64,000 nt of DNA from Bacillota bacterium (GTDB lineage Bacteria; Armatimonadota; HRBIN16). The notes under the pieces were generated by a model that had not been told where the DNA came from, searched no databases, and worked only from the letters and a program-made list of their open reading frames with translations. Shown one piece after another: positions 33,628-43,121 of this stretch; positions within the stretch are counted from its first letter, which is position 1; every line of letters starts with the position of its first letter. The stretch is from assembly GCA_023511455.1 (NCBI GenBank), contig JAIMBJ010000001.1, positions 127,146 to 191,145 on the forward strand, written 5' to 3'. Both the position numbers and the translations under genes were made by a program.

Positions 33628-33702
33628 GCCCGCCTTCCCTGCGAGCGAAGGGGAACGATGCGTGCCCCTCTCCTCAAAGGAGAGGGAAAGGGGGTGAGGT
33701 CC
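33628..33702. repeat. intergenic GC-rich hairpin repeat, copy 3
   Basis: The segment parallels copy 1 (4931-4992): a C-rich block with CCTTCCCTG, ATGCGTG, then CCCTCTCCT (33666-33674) pairing with AGGAGAGGG (33678-33686) across CAA, ending GGGGTGAGGTCC. It lies in the gap between gltX and the UPF0182 gene. Confidence 0.7.
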
Positions 33703-33759
33703 ATCTGCAAAAACGCTGTGTTCGTCCCAACGACCATTATACCAGATGTGTGCAAAGAC

Positions 33760-36585
33760 CTATCGTGTCCGTTGCTGCAGCTGCTGAACGAGCGTCTTTA
33801 CCCGCTCCAGCTGTCTGCCGTATTCTGCCCAGTTGCCTTCGCGTTGTGCGCTCTCGGCAGCTCGAATGGCATCGGCAAGGCGGTCTACCAGCGCGCGCAC
33901 GTCCTCTGTGGATGCCGAGGGTGGAGGCGCGGTTGGTGTGGTCGTTGTCGGCGTGGTCGGGACGGTTCGTGTGACCCCCGATGCACCGAAGATTCTCTGC
34001 AAGCCCTGTTCTAGGGTGTCCGCCATCACCCGCTGGTCGCCGTACGCGACGATGACCTTCTTCAGCTCAGGGATGCGTCGTTCTCCGCCGCCGGTGGTCT
34101 GAAGATAAACCGGCTTCACATAAAGTAGCGATTGCTCGATGGGTATCACCAGCAGGTGTCCCCACACCACCTGCGAGCCGGGCTGGTCCCACAGGCGCAG
34201 TTGCGTGCGGATTTCAGAGACCTGACCCAGCAGGCGTTCTATCTGTGCGGGTCCGTAAATGGTGCGCTCCTTCGGGAAGCGGTAAAGCACGATTTTACCG
34301 TAGTCCTCGCCGTCGCACTTGGCGCACATCCACGCTATCATCTTCTCCTGATTCATCGGCGTGTACACGATGAGCAGCAGGAACTCTTCCCGCGTCTCGC
34401 CTGGCAGGCGCATGATAAGATAGTAGGGTTCCATCTGCTGGAACTCGCCGCCCGGCACGGTGCTTTCCGGTGACTGCTGTTTGGCAATCTCCCACTGGTC
34501 TTCACGCATGTAGAACACGCGCGGGTCACGCATGTGATACAGCGCCCAGATGTTGCTCTGGATGCGGAACAGGTCTTCGGGATAGCGCAGGTGCTGGCGC
34601 AGGCTGGCGGGCATCTCCGAGAGCGGTTTGAACAAGCCGGGCAGGGCGCGGCGATAGGTTTGAATCATCGGGTCGCTCTCATCGGCGATGTAGTAATCCA
34701 CCGAGCCGTTATAAGCATCAATCACCACCTTGACCGCGTTGCGGATGTAGTTCAGGCGATAGTAGCGGAAGGCATCCAGCGCAATGTCTAATGTTTTGGC
34801 ATAGGGATAGCGGTCGCTGACGGTGTAGGCGTCACATATCCACCACAGCTTGCCGTCGGCTACCACGATGTAGGGGTCGCGGTCGTGCATCAGGAAGGGA
34901 GTAATCGCCTGCATGCGCTCACGGATGTTGCGCCGGAATAGCAGGCGGCTGTTCGGTGTGAGGTCACCGGAAAGTAGCAGATAGCTATCTCCCATCCGAA
35001 AGGCGTAAGCCAGTTTCGCCAGCAGATTTCTGCCGATGGGAATACCCCCGGTTCCCTGATAGCGTGTGTACTGGTTCTCGCCCTCCACGCCGCTCTGAAG
35101 AGTGGGGTAGTCAAACTCCTCCAACTTCGAGTCCACAATCACTGGGTTATCTGTCACTTCGCCGTAATAGATTTCGGGTCGCTCCAGCCGCAGGGGCACC
35201 TTGCTTTGGGGCGGAATATCGCGCACCAGATATTCCGGCTGTCCCTGCGCCGTGGCGGTGTTCACGGCGGTCATGACCACACCGTAACCGTGTGTGTACT
35301 GCAGGCGCAGGTTCTGCCACGTTTTGGAGGAGGCTGGCAAATCGGGTTGCGACAGCTCGCGCGCTGCCACCATCACCTGACGGTATTCGTTGCCCAAGGT
35401 GTAGCGGTCGACGTCCACATCGTTGAACTTGTAGTACTGCTTGAACGACTGCAGGGAGTTGAAAATCATCTGGAGGGGCTGATAGTCCCAGATGCGTACA
35501 TTGGACAGCGTCTGGTTATTGCGCTGCAGGTCGGCGACGGTCAGATTCGTGTTCGCCTCGAAGGTGCGCTCTTCCACGTTGTCCAGCCCGAACGCCTGTC
35601 GGGTAGCGGTGAGGTGCCGTTCAATGTAAGGTTTTTGCAAGCCCCACTCGTTGGGGTTGACGATGGCGTTTTGCACTGCAGCGGGTATCACCGCGTGCAC
35701 CAGCACCGATGCGCCCACCAGCGTTGCCAGCATCATCAGCGGGAGGCGAAGTAAACGACCTCCCCGAATGTTCCACACCAGCGAGCCAGCGGTGAGCAAA
35801 CTAATCGCCAGCAGCAGATACAACCCCGGCAGGCGAACAGTGGTTTCCACATAACCCGCGCCGGTGAAGATGCGGTTCGGAATGAACAACACATCGTAGC
35901 GGTCTAACCAGTAGCCCACACCCCACAGTACCAGACACGCCGCTGCCAGCAGAAACAGGTGCGGTTTGACACCTGGCGAGAAGGCAGTCAGCGTGCCGAA
36001 AACCTCGAAGCCGCGATTGATGTAGTAGTAGGCAGTCGTTATCAGCAGCGTGGCAATAAGCACAAAGGTAAACCACGTATGCAAATACCGCCAGAAGGGC
36101 AAGCGGAACATGTAAAAGGCGACGTCGTGTCCGAACAGCGGGTCGCGCACGCCAAAAGGCTGGGCGTATCGGAACAACAGCCACTGCTCCCAGTGCGACG
36201 CGCTCTGACTGCCCACCAGCAACGCGAGCAACAGTACTGCCCAGAAGATAAAGGGTTGAGAGGTGCGAGGAACTGCGATGCCCAGCCGAATGCGTAACCT
36301 CTCCTCCCACTCTTCATCCATGCCCATGCTGAGGCGATACGCCAGCCGCAGATTCAGGTAGAGTATCGCAAAAAACAGCAGGCTGAAGACGCCGAACAGC
36401 GCCAACCGCGTGCTCCAGATGCGGGCGAACAGAGCCGTGTAACCCAGCTCGGCAAACCACAGCCAGTCGGTGTAGAAACGCACGGCTACTACCAGTATCT
36501 GCAGCAGCACCAGCGCACCCACCAGCAGCCAGAGCCACAGCCTGCGACGTTCGCCTTCGACGGTTAAGGGATAACGTGTCTTCAC
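33760..36585 (-). CDS. UPF0182 family membrane protein
   Basis: The 941-residue protein has seven membrane spans in its first ~310 residues (from LWLWLLVGALVLLQILVVAV). A large extracytoplasmic domain with the UPF0182 pattern follows: WGLQKPYIERHLTATRQAFG, VRIWDYQPL, YTHGYGVVMTAVN, and later SYLLLSGDL. The C-terminus is a Thr/Pro-rich linker (about 850-880) and a short helical tail. The family is widespread in cyanobacteria and actinobacteria; its role is unknown. The start is a GTG at 36585 preceded by AGGAGAGGAG. The AmrS gene ends 19 bp upstream on the same strand, so the two may be co-transcribed. Confidence 0.9.
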   Translation of the reverse strand: MKTRYPLTVEGERRRLWLWLLVGALVLLQILVVAVRFYTDWLWFAELGYTALFARIWSTRLALFGVFSLLFFAILYLNLRLAYRLSMGMDEEWEERLRIRLGIAVPRTSQPFIFWAVLLLALLVGSQSASHWEQWLLFRYAQPFGVRDPLFGHDVAFYMFRLPFWRYLHTWFTFVLIATLLITTAYYYINRGFEVFGTLTAFSPGVKPHLFLLAAACLVLWGVGYWLDRYDVLFIPNRIFTGAGYVETTVRLPGLYLLLAISLLTAGSLVWNIRGGRLLRLPLMMLATLVGASVLVHAVIPAAVQNAIVNPNEWGLQKPYIERHLTATRQAFGLDNVEERTFEANTNLTVADLQRNNQTLSNVRIWDYQPLQMIFNSLQSFKQYYKFNDVDVDRYTLGNEYRQVMVAARELSQPDLPASSKTWQNLRLQYTHGYGVVMTAVNTATAQGQPEYLVRDIPPQSKVPLRLERPEIYYGEVTDNPVIVDSKLEEFDYPTLQSGVEGENQYTRYQGTGGIPIGRNLLAKLAYAFRMGDSYLLLSGDLTPNSRLLFRRNIRERMQAITPFLMHDRDPYIVVADGKLWWICDAYTVSDRYPYAKTLDIALDAFRYYRLNYIRNAVKVVIDAYNGSVDYYIADESDPMIQTYRRALPGLFKPLSEMPASLRQHLRYPEDLFRIQSNIWALYHMRDPRVFYMREDQWEIAKQQSPESTVPGGEFQQMEPYYLIMRLPGETREEFLLLIVYTPMNQEKMIAWMCAKCDGEDYGKIVLYRFPKERTIYGPAQIERLLGQVSEIRTQLRLWDQPGSQVVWGHLLVIPIEQSLLYVKPVYLQTTGGGERRIPELKKVIVAYGDQRVMADTLEQGLQRIFGASGVTRTVPTTPTTTTPTAPPPSASTEDVRALVDRLADAIRAAESAQREGNWAEYGRQLERVKTLVQQLQQRTR

Positions 36586-36604
36586 GACGGGTTGCGCTCC
36601 TCTC

Positions 36605-37681
36605 CTATGACCATACTCCGGGTATGGCTGTCTCGCATTTGGGACACCTGCCCGAACCGGTCAAATGGTTCTCCAGTACTCGGAAGCCCCACCGCTTCAC
36701 CAGCAGGGCGTCACACTGCGGGCAATAGGTGTTCTCCCATTTGCCGACCGCACCCGGGATATTGCCCGCGTACACGTAGCGAAGCCCCTCACTGCGCCCG
36801 ATTTCCGCCGCCCGTAGCAGGGTGCGTACGTCGGTATCATCATGATCCAGCATTTTGTAGTCGCGGTGGAACGCCGTTACGTGCCATGGGATGTCGGGCG
36901 AAAGGGAGACGAGAAACTTTGCCGCATCACGCAGCTCCTCATCGCTGTCGTTGAAGCCGGGTACCACCAGCGTTACCACCTCGAGCCAGAGACCCGACTG
37001 GTGCACCAGACGAATGCCATCCAGCACTTTCTGGAGAGTGGTTCCCAGCTGGCGATAACTGCGGTCGTTCATGCTTTTGAGATCGATTTTGTAGCCCGCC
37101 AGATAAGGGCGCAGATAGTCCAGCACTTCTGGCGTGAGATTGCCGTTGGAGACGAACAGCCCGCGAATACCATGCGGTTGCGCTGCCTTGAAGACGCTCA
37201 CCGCCCACTCGGCGGTAATGAGTGGCTCATTGTACGAGCTGGTGATGAACGGCGAGTTGTAGCGCAGGGCGAGTTCCACCATCTCTTCGGGCAGGATGCG
37301 GTCGACGGGCGCACCGGCGGCGGGGTCTCGCAATGCCTGCGAGCTAATCCAGTTCTGACAGTACGCGCAGTGCAGGTCGCATCCCAGCATCCCGAAGGTC
37401 AATGTTCGTGAGCCCGGCATCACGTGGAAGAACGGCTTTTTCTCGATGGGGTCGACGTTCAGCCCGCAGACGTATCCCCACGGGGCGTAAAGCTTGCCTC
37501 CCTGATTAAAGCGCACCTGACAAACGCCCCGTCGTCCCTCGCGGATGATGCACCGGTGAGCGCAGGCAAAACACTGTACCGACCCATTCTCCAGAGGACG
37601 GTACACCTCCGCCTCGCGCGTCAGGCTATCCAGCACTTCTGCCAGCGAACGGGTTGTGGTCGGAGTTGCTAACGGAGACAT
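36605..37681 (-). CDS. AmmeMemoRadiSam-system radical SAM enzyme (AmrS-like)
   Basis: The 358-residue protein has C-x3-C-x2-C at Cys101, Cys105 and Cys108 (GCDLHCAYCQNW) for the 4Fe-4S cluster and SAM. An N-terminal CFACAHRC and GVCQVRFN cysteine region, SSYNEPLI and a C-terminal CPQC/CPKC zinc-like pair complete the AmrS layout, previously annotated as pyruvate-formate-lyase-activating-like. AmrS genes normally travel with AMMECR1 (AmrA) and Memo (AmrB) genes, but neither is adjacent here. The substrate of the system is unknown. AAAGGGGG precedes ATG 37681 by 7 bases. Confidence 0.88.
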   Translation of the reverse strand: MSPLATPTTTRSLAEVLDSLTREAEVYRPLENGSVQCFACAHRCIIREGRRGVCQVRFNQGGKLYAPWGYVCGLNVDPIEKKPFFHVMPGSRTLTFGMLGCDLHCAYCQNWISSQALRDPAAGAPVDRILPEEMVELALRYNSPFITSSYNEPLITAEWAVSVFKAAQPHGIRGLFVSNGNLTPEVLDYLRPYLAGYKIDLKSMNDRSYRQLGTTLQKVLDGIRLVHQSGLWLEVVTLVVPGFNDSDEELRDAAKFLVSLSPDIPWHVTAFHRDYKMLDHDDTDVRTLLRAAEIGRSEGLRYVYAGNIPGAVGKWENTYCPQCDALLVKRWGFRVLENHLTGSGRCPKCETAIPGVWS

Positions 37682-37784
37682 CGAACATGCCCCCTTTCTG
37701 ATACTGTCTTGATTCTACCACCAATGGCGTGCTGCAGGGAAGTGAGGGGTGGAGCGGGAATAGGCTTTACGGAAGGTGCCTGGT

Positions 37785-39098
37785 ATGCTTCGAGTTCCTG
37801 AAATCATCCAGAAGAAACGAGACGGCGGAGAATTGAGCCGGGAAGAGCTGGAAAAGCTCGTGCTGGGTGGTCTGCGAGGTGAAGTGCCCGACTATCAGGT
37901 GGCAGCGTGGCTGATGGCTGTGTACTTTCGCGGGATGACCCCACCCGAGACGACCACGCTGACATCTATCCTGCAGCACTCCGGCCAGCAGCTGCATCTG
38001 CCTCCTCTGGGAAAGCCGGTGCTGGATAAACACTCGACCGGCGGGGTAGGGGACAAGACGACCCTGGTAGTTGTTCCTTTGCTGGCGGCGTGCGGAGTGG
38101 TAGTGCCGAAGATGTCCGGGCGGGGGTTAGGTTTCACGGGTGGCACGGTCGACAAGCTGGAATCCATCCCCGGCTTCCGCACCGACTTCTGTGCAGACGA
38201 GATTCGCCGTCTGGTGGAAGAGGTTGGAGCCTGCCTGGTCGGTCAGTCGCCCGACCTCGTGCCGGCGGATAAGTATCTTTATGCATTGCGCGACGTGACC
38301 GCCACAGTGGATTGCATCCCGCTGATAGCAGCCAGTGTGATGAGCAAGAAGCTGGCAGGGGGCGCGGAGTACATCTTGCTGGATGTGAAGACAGGCTCAG
38401 GCGCATTTATGCCTCGCCTGCCGGATGCGCTGGAACTGGCGCGTACGCTGGTGGAGATTGGCAGGATGGCTGGGAGGCGGACGCTGGCTCTGGTGACAGA
38501 TATGAGCCAGCCGCTGGGAGAAGCGATAGGCAATGCGCTGGAGGTCGCGGAGGCAATACAGGTCTTGCAGCGCAGGGCTGGTGCTGCCTCGGCGCGTTTC
38601 GAAATCCTGTGCATCGAGCTGGCTGCGCACGCCCTGTTGCTGGTTGGGGCGGAAACGCACCTGAGCGAGGCGCGACGGCGCGCACTGGAGTGTCTCGACA
38701 GCGGCAGCGCACTGCAGATGTTCCGCCGAATCGTCCAGGTGCAGGGCGGTGACATCAGCGTGCTGGACGACCCTTCCCTGTTGCCACAAGCACCTGTCAG
38801 GTTACCGGTGTACGTGACCGAGGCGGGATACATCCACGCAATCCACGCGCGTCGGGTGGGACTGCTGGCGGTGCGCCTGGGGGCAGGGCGCAGCCGTAAA
38901 GAGGACACCGTAGACCACGCGGTCGGCATCCGCGTACTGCGCCATGTGGGCGACCACGTGGAGCCTTCTCTGCCCGTCGCCGAGGTGCACGCACGAAGCG
39001 AAGAACAGGCTGAGGAGATTGCCGGGGAATTACGGAGCTGCTTCACGGTAGGGCAAGGCGCACCACGCTTTCAACCGCTGGTGTACGCCGTGGTGTGA
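37785..39098 (+). CDS. pyrimidine-nucleoside / thymidine phosphorylase
   Basis: The 437-residue protein has the family signature KHSTGGVGDKTTLVVVP (about residues 80-96). SGRGLGFTGGTVDKLESI, the Asp/Lys pair in LLDVKTGSGAFM, and LVTDMSQPLGEAIGNALEV follow. It splits thymidine, or uridine as well in the PyNP form, with phosphate to give the base and (deoxy)ribose-1-phosphate. ATG 37785 follows GGAAGG by 8 bases; a GTG three codons earlier is possible. The neighbours give no salvage operon. Confidence 0.93.
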   Translation: MLRVPEIIQKKRDGGELSREELEKLVLGGLRGEVPDYQVAAWLMAVYFRGMTPPETTTLTSILQHSGQQLHLPPLGKPVLDKHSTGGVGDKTTLVVVPLLAACGVVVPKMSGRGLGFTGGTVDKLESIPGFRTDFCADEIRRLVEEVGACLVGQSPDLVPADKYLYALRDVTATVDCIPLIAASVMSKKLAGGAEYILLDVKTGSGAFMPRLPDALELARTLVEIGRMAGRRTLALVTDMSQPLGEAIGNALEVAEAIQVLQRRAGAASARFEILCIELAAHALLLVGAETHLSEARRRALECLDSGSALQMFRRIVQVQGGDISVLDDPSLLPQAPVRLPVYVTEAGYIHAIHARRVGLLAVRLGAGRSRKEDTVDHAVGIRVLRHVGDHVEPSLPVAEVHARSEEQAEEIAGELRSCFTVGQGAPRFQPLVYAVV

Positions 39099-39126
39099 GA
39101 CCCTTATCCTCTTTTCCTGTTGCCAT

Positions 39127-39184
39127 GGGAACAGGAGAGGGCGTGACCCCCCTCTCCCGAAACTTCGGGAGAGGGGAGGGGGTG
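39127..39184. repeat. intergenic GC-rich hairpin repeat, copy 4
   Basis: CCCCTCTCCCG (39150-39160) pairs with CGGGAGAGGGG (39167-39177) across AAACTT, a perfect 11-bp stem. The loop and flanks resemble copy 2 (CCCAAAACTTCGGG). It lies between convergent genes. Confidence 0.7.
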
Positions 39185-39188
39185 ATGG

Positions 39189-40421
39189 TTACTCGTCGCC
39201 AATCAGCCCGAAGTTGCGCACTAGGATGCCGAAATCGAACAGCGTCACTTCCAGGTCACCGTCCAGGTCAGCGTTAAAACTCCAGTACGGGTCACCAGAA
39301 ACGCTGCCGAAGGAAGCGACCAGCGCACCGAAGTCAAGGAGCGTTACTTCGTTGTCTCCGTCGATATCGGCGTTCAGCAGTTCGACATCCACCATCGCCA
39401 CACTGGTCAACGTGACGTTAGGCACGACTTTACGCAGCCAGTGGTTGGCGCGGAAAGCGAGGTCGTAGGTGCCCTCCGGCACTACTGGCAACAGGTAGGA
39501 GTAGGCATGACTGCCGTCGGGTTGCTCGGTAGCGTATGGCGTGGTGTAGAAGGTTTGCACCACGTTGAACGTGCCGGGCTGGCGTAGTTCCACCTCTAAG
39601 GTGGGCAGGAAGGCGTCGTTTTCGTCCTCCCAAACCTCCTTAGGAGGCTGGACAGCAAATCCAAAGTCTTGCAGATTCACGTTGCCGAACAGGGTGGCGT
39701 TGGTTCTGGAGGGTATGCCCATCAAGCGGATGGTAAAGTTCGCCACCGGGTGTCCGTAGAACTCGGTGAGTTCCCAGCTGCTGCCGCCGTCCACCGACAG
39801 GTAGGCATCCCGCCGACCGATGGGTGCATTGAAATCCCATGTGACCAGATACAGCCCCATGCTGGTACCCGGCTTGACCACGCTCCAGCCGATATCCCCG
39901 CTGACGTCGAAGTACAGCGTGCTGGGTAAGGTGACGGTGAACGTGTAGTAGCCTGCGTACTGTGCCGTTACCTCGAACGCTGCCGACCCCGTGCTGTTCT
40001 TGAGCGGTATGAGCTTGCTCAGGCTGGGCGGCTGTGTGGGCGTGATGTTGCGGAAGAAGTAGATGCGTATCGGCACGTTGCTCTGGGTTACCTCTGCGGT
40101 GAACTCAAAGCTGCGCACTTCACCGCCTGCGCCCACGTTGTCGTAGTCTACCCACCAGTTCTGTCCCGCCTTCTCGCCGTTGCCGGTTGGGTCGTAGTAG
40201 AACAGGTGCGGGGCGGGGTCGTCGTTGGGATAGTTGTCGTAGATAAGCGCAGTTTGCTGCGGAGCCAGCCCCTGTGTACTCAGGGACAGCGATACACCCT
40301 GCTGCTTTGCCGGGCGGACGGTCACGTACTCTTGGGGAATGCGAATTGCCTTCACGCGCCACTGGGCATGTGCAGATGCCGCCAGCGCGACGAGCAACAA
40401 GGCGAGCAAAACCTTTCTCAT
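39189..40421 (-). CDS. secreted protein with dockerin-like C-terminus
   Basis: The 410-residue protein starts with a signal peptide (MRKVLLALLLVALAASAHAQ; ATG 40421, AAAGG about 7 bases upstream). The middle (about 25-330) is beta-rich and resembles proteins that wrap a jelly-roll or Ig-like fold; I do not recognise a named domain. The end carries two Asp-rich motifs, DIDGDNEVTLLDFGALVASFG and DLDGDLEVTLFDFG, then ILVRNFGLIGDE. This matches the tail of the broken beta-propeller protein at 15.4 kb. In cellulosome bacteria such calcium-binding repeats dock to cohesins. No cohesin gene is in this window, so the partner is unknown. Confidence 0.75.
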   Translation of the reverse strand: MRKVLLALLLVALAASAHAQWRVKAIRIPQEYVTVRPAKQQGVSLSLSTQGLAPQQTALIYDNYPNDDPAPHLFYYDPTGNGEKAGQNWWVDYDNVGAGGEVRSFEFTAEVTQSNVPIRIYFFRNITPTQPPSLSKLIPLKNSTGSAAFEVTAQYAGYYTFTVTLPSTLYFDVSGDIGWSVVKPGTSMGLYLVTWDFNAPIGRRDAYLSVDGGSSWELTEFYGHPVANFTIRLMGIPSRTNATLFGNVNLQDFGFAVQPPKEVWEDENDAFLPTLEVELRQPGTFNVVQTFYTTPYATEQPDGSHAYSYLLPVVPEGTYDLAFRANHWLRKVVPNVTLTSVAMVDVELLNADIDGDNEVTLLDFGALVASFGSVSGDPYWSFNADLDGDLEVTLFDFGILVRNFGLIGDE

Positions 40422-40500
40422 CGATCTCATCCTTTCTTCAATGCATAATATTTCAACCACGTGCAGGATAGCACAAGCTGGGTGTAACTGTCAAGCGGCG

Positions 40501-40827
40501 CTACTCCCAGCCTCGCATGGGAATCCAGTGGCGTGTGAAGTAATCGCCCAGCGTGAGGATGAACAGTATCACCAGCCAGAAGAACCCGGCGGAAGCCCAT
40601 ACCCAGGTCAGGCGCGTGCCGTACCGCACGTGCATGAAGTAGAGCACCACCAGCACCGCCTTGACTATGGCGATGGTGAGTGCGATGATGTTGTTCAGCA
40701 CGGTATGGTGCCCTGGCAGGTAGGCTGCGCCCACCGTCGCTACCAACAGAACCAGCAGCGCGACGTACACTATCAGATACACCCTGATTGGTACGATGTG
40801 GATATGGGAATCGTGTTCGTTTGCCAT
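40501..40827 (-). CDS. ctaF: cytochrome c oxidase subunit IV (prokaryotic CoxD/CtaF type)
   Basis: The 108-residue protein has three membrane spans and the family core LNNIIALTIAIVKAVLVVLYFMHVRY, a COX4-pro pattern. It follows coxC by 4 bp at the end of the oxidase operon. The subunit stabilises the caa3 core and has no cofactor. The short charged N-terminus (MANEHDSHIHI) is normal. Confidence 0.88.
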   Translation of the reverse strand: MANEHDSHIHIVPIRVYLIVYVALLVLLVATVGAAYLPGHHTVLNNIIALTIAIVKAVLVVLYFMHVRYGTRLTWVWASAGFFWLVILFILTLGDYFTRHWIPMRGWE

Positions 40828-40831
40828 GTCC

Positions 40832-41479
40832 TCACCTCGGAATCAGATACAGTAGCGGGAACAGGAATATCCAGACGATGTCCACGAAGTGCCAGTATAG
40901 CCCCACCATCTCCACCGGCACAAAGTCCTGTACGCTGGGATGGCGGATGGCGATAAGCACCGCCATGATTGCCATGACCAGTACGCCAATGGCTACGTGC
41001 AGCGCGTGCAAACCCGTCATGGCAAAGTAAAGGCTGAAGAAGAGCTGCGCCACCCGCAAGTGTTCCACCGGTTCAAAGCGGAAGTTCGGTCCTGGGATGA
41101 GCCCCTCCACGTATTTGTGGTGATACTCGAAGCCTTTCACCACCAAAAAGGTACACGCCAGCGCCATGGTTACCAGCAGAAACAGTAGTTGCTTGCGGGC
41201 ATCTCCTCGCTGAGCGAAGTGAACCGTGAGCGCCATCGTCAGGCTGCTGGTCAGCAGAACCAGCGTGTTGAAAAAGCCCAGCGGGATGTCCAGCTTCAGG
41301 TGGGCGAGGTAAAACACGTCGTGATTCGCCACACGGTACACCAGATAGATGGCAAACACCGCACCGAAGAACATAATTTCGGTGACCAGGAAAGTCCACA
41401 TCCCGACGATGTAGGACTCGGTCTGCTGTTCCGGTGTATCGAACTGGATGCTAAGCGTCTGTCTGCCTTGTTCCTGCAC
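40832..41479 (-). CDS. ctaE: cytochrome c oxidase subunit III
   Basis: The protein of about 215 residues has five spans and the subunit III pattern: [54 protein letters not shown] and [21 protein letters not shown]. The frame is open back to 41515, but a GGAGGAG (41496-41490) sits before TTG 41482 and GTG 41479, so translation most likely begins there. Either way the start overlaps the end of coxA by about 29 bases, implying coupled translation. Subunit III carries no redox cofactor. Confidence 0.92.
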   Translation of the reverse strand: MQEQGRQTLSIQFDTPEQQTESYIVGMWTFLVTEIMFFGAVFAIYLVYRVANHDVFYLAHLKLDIPLGFFNTLVLLTSSLTMALTVHFAQRGDARKQLLFLLVTMALACTFLVVKGFEYHHKYVEGLIPGPNFRFEPVEHLRVAQLFFSLYFAMTGLHALHVAIGVLVMAIMAVLIAIRHPSVQDFVPVEMVGLYWHFVDIVWIFLFPLLYLIPR

Positions 41480-43121
41480 CAATGGCTGTCTCCTCCTGAA
41501 CATGATGATTATCATAGGCGTATGGCTCTTCGGTCACAACAGGCGTCTGCTCGAAGTTGTGCGTAATGGGAGGCGAAGCGGTTTGCCACTCCAGACCGGT
41601 AGCGCCCCACGGATTGGGCCCGGCGATAGCGCCGTTGCGCAGCGACCACAGCAGGTAAAAGAGCGGTATGGCGTAACCTAGCGCCAGCAGGACGACGCCC
41701 GACGTGGACATCACATGAAGGAACTGCCACTCTTCGGGATACCAGTGGTAGCGCCGCGGCATACCGAGGTAGCCAAGCACGAACTGCGGGAAGAAGGTCA
41801 GGTTGAACCCCGCGAAGATAATCAGCGCAGCCAGCTTGGCGATGCCTTCAGGATACATCCTTCCCGTCATCTTGGGCCACCAGAAGTGCAGTCCTCCCAG
41901 GTAGCCGAATATCGCACCGCCGACCATGATGTAGTGGAAGTGCGCCACCACAAAGTAGGTATCTTGCAGGTGCACATCGGTAGCGAGGGAAGCGAGGAAA
42001 ACCCCCGTCAGTCCACCAATCACGAACAGACCGATGAACCCCATGGCGTACAGCATGGGCGCGCGCAGCTCGATGTGACCCTTATACATGGTGGCCGTCC
42101 AGTTGAAAACCTTCACCGCAGACGGTACAGCGACAAGGAAGCTGAGCAGCGAGAAGACCATGCCCGCGTATACCGACTGGATGGTGGTAAACATATGGTG
42201 TCCCCACACGAGGAACCCCACCACAGCGATGGCCACGCTGGAGAAGGCAACGAAGTGATAGCCGAACACCCGCTTGCGCGAGAAGCACGAGATCAGCTCG
42301 CTAATGACGCCCATCGCGGGCAGTATCATGATGTACACCGCCGGGTGCGAGTAGAACCAGAACAGGTGCTGGAACAGGATGGGGTCGCCGCCCAGCGCAG
42401 GGTCGAAGATGCCCAGTTTGAACACCCGCTCTACGGCTACCAGCAGCAGCGTGATCGCCACGACGGGCGTTCCCAGCACGATAATCACACTGGTAGCGTA
42501 GTGCGCCCAGATGAACAGCGGCAAGCGGAACCACGTCAGTCCAGGCGCACGCATCTTGTGGATGGTGACGATGAAGTTAATCCCCGTGGCGATCGACGAG
42601 AAGCCCGTAATGAACAGCGCGACCAGCGTCAGTGTCACATGCGAGGTGCTGAAGGTGCTGCTGTACGGTGGATAGAACGTCCAGCCGGTATCCACTCCAC
42701 CCGTCACCATCGCCCACAGACCGATAAATCCGCCTATCATGTAGATGTACCAGCTGGCGAGGTTCAGACGGGGGAAGGCAAGGTCGCGCGCCCCAATCAT
42801 CAGCGGTACCAGGAAGTTGCCCAGCACCGCAGGGATGGACGGGATGAGGAAGAAGAATATCATCACCACACCGTGCATGGTGAAGACACGGTTGTAGTTT
42901 TCGGAGGTCATCAGGTCGCCCTGTGGAGTGAGCAGCTCCAGCCGGATAAGCGCCGCTAGCAGACCACCGATAAAGAAGAAGAAGGTGATCGACACCAGAT
43001 ACAGTATGGCAATGCGCTTGTGGTCGGTGGTCAACAACCACGAAAGCACAGTGTTGTCTGCGTTGAGATAGTTTCTTCCGCCAACTTCCATCTCGCGCGG
43101 TTGGGTAATCGTCATACTCAT
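41451..43121 (-). CDS. ctaD: caa3-type cytochrome c oxidase subunit I (A2-type)
   Basis: The 556-residue protein has twelve core spans with heme and copper ligands: [12 protein letters not shown] (heme a His), [18 protein letters not shown] (CuB His and the cross-linked Tyr), WGHHMFTT (two CuB His) and [12 protein letters not shown] (heme a3/a His). The helix VI motif reads YSHPAV in place of the glutamate-bearing GHPEV, so it belongs to the A2 branch. That branch uses a Tyr-Ser pair in its proton path, as in Thermus and Rhodothermus caa3. It reduces O2 and pumps protons. ATGA overlap with coxB. Confidence 0.97.
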   Translation of the reverse strand: MSMTITQPREMEVGGRNYLNADNTVLSWLLTTDHKRIAILYLVSITFFFFIGGLLAALIRLELLTPQGDLMTSENYNRVFTMHGVVMIFFFLIPSIPAVLGNFLVPLMIGARDLAFPRLNLASWYIYMIGGFIGLWAMVTGGVDTGWTFYPPYSSTFSTSHVTLTLVALFITGFSSIATGINFIVTIHKMRAPGLTWFRLPLFIWAHYATSVIIVLGTPVVAITLLLVAVERVFKLGIFDPALGGDPILFQHLFWFYSHPAVYIMILPAMGVISELISCFSRKRVFGYHFVAFSSVAIAVVGFLVWGHHMFTTIQSVYAGMVFSLLSFLVAVPSAVKVFNWTATMYKGHIELRAPMLYAMGFIGLFVIGGLTGVFLASLATDVHLQDTYFVVAHFHYIMVGGAIFGYLGGLHFWWPKMTGRMYPEGIAKLAALIIFAGFNLTFFPQFVLGYLGMPRRYHWYPEEWQFLHVMSTSGVVLLALGYAIPLFYLLWSLRNGAIAGPNPWGATGLEWQTASPPITHNFEQTPVVTEEPYAYDNHHVQEETAIGAGTRQTDA

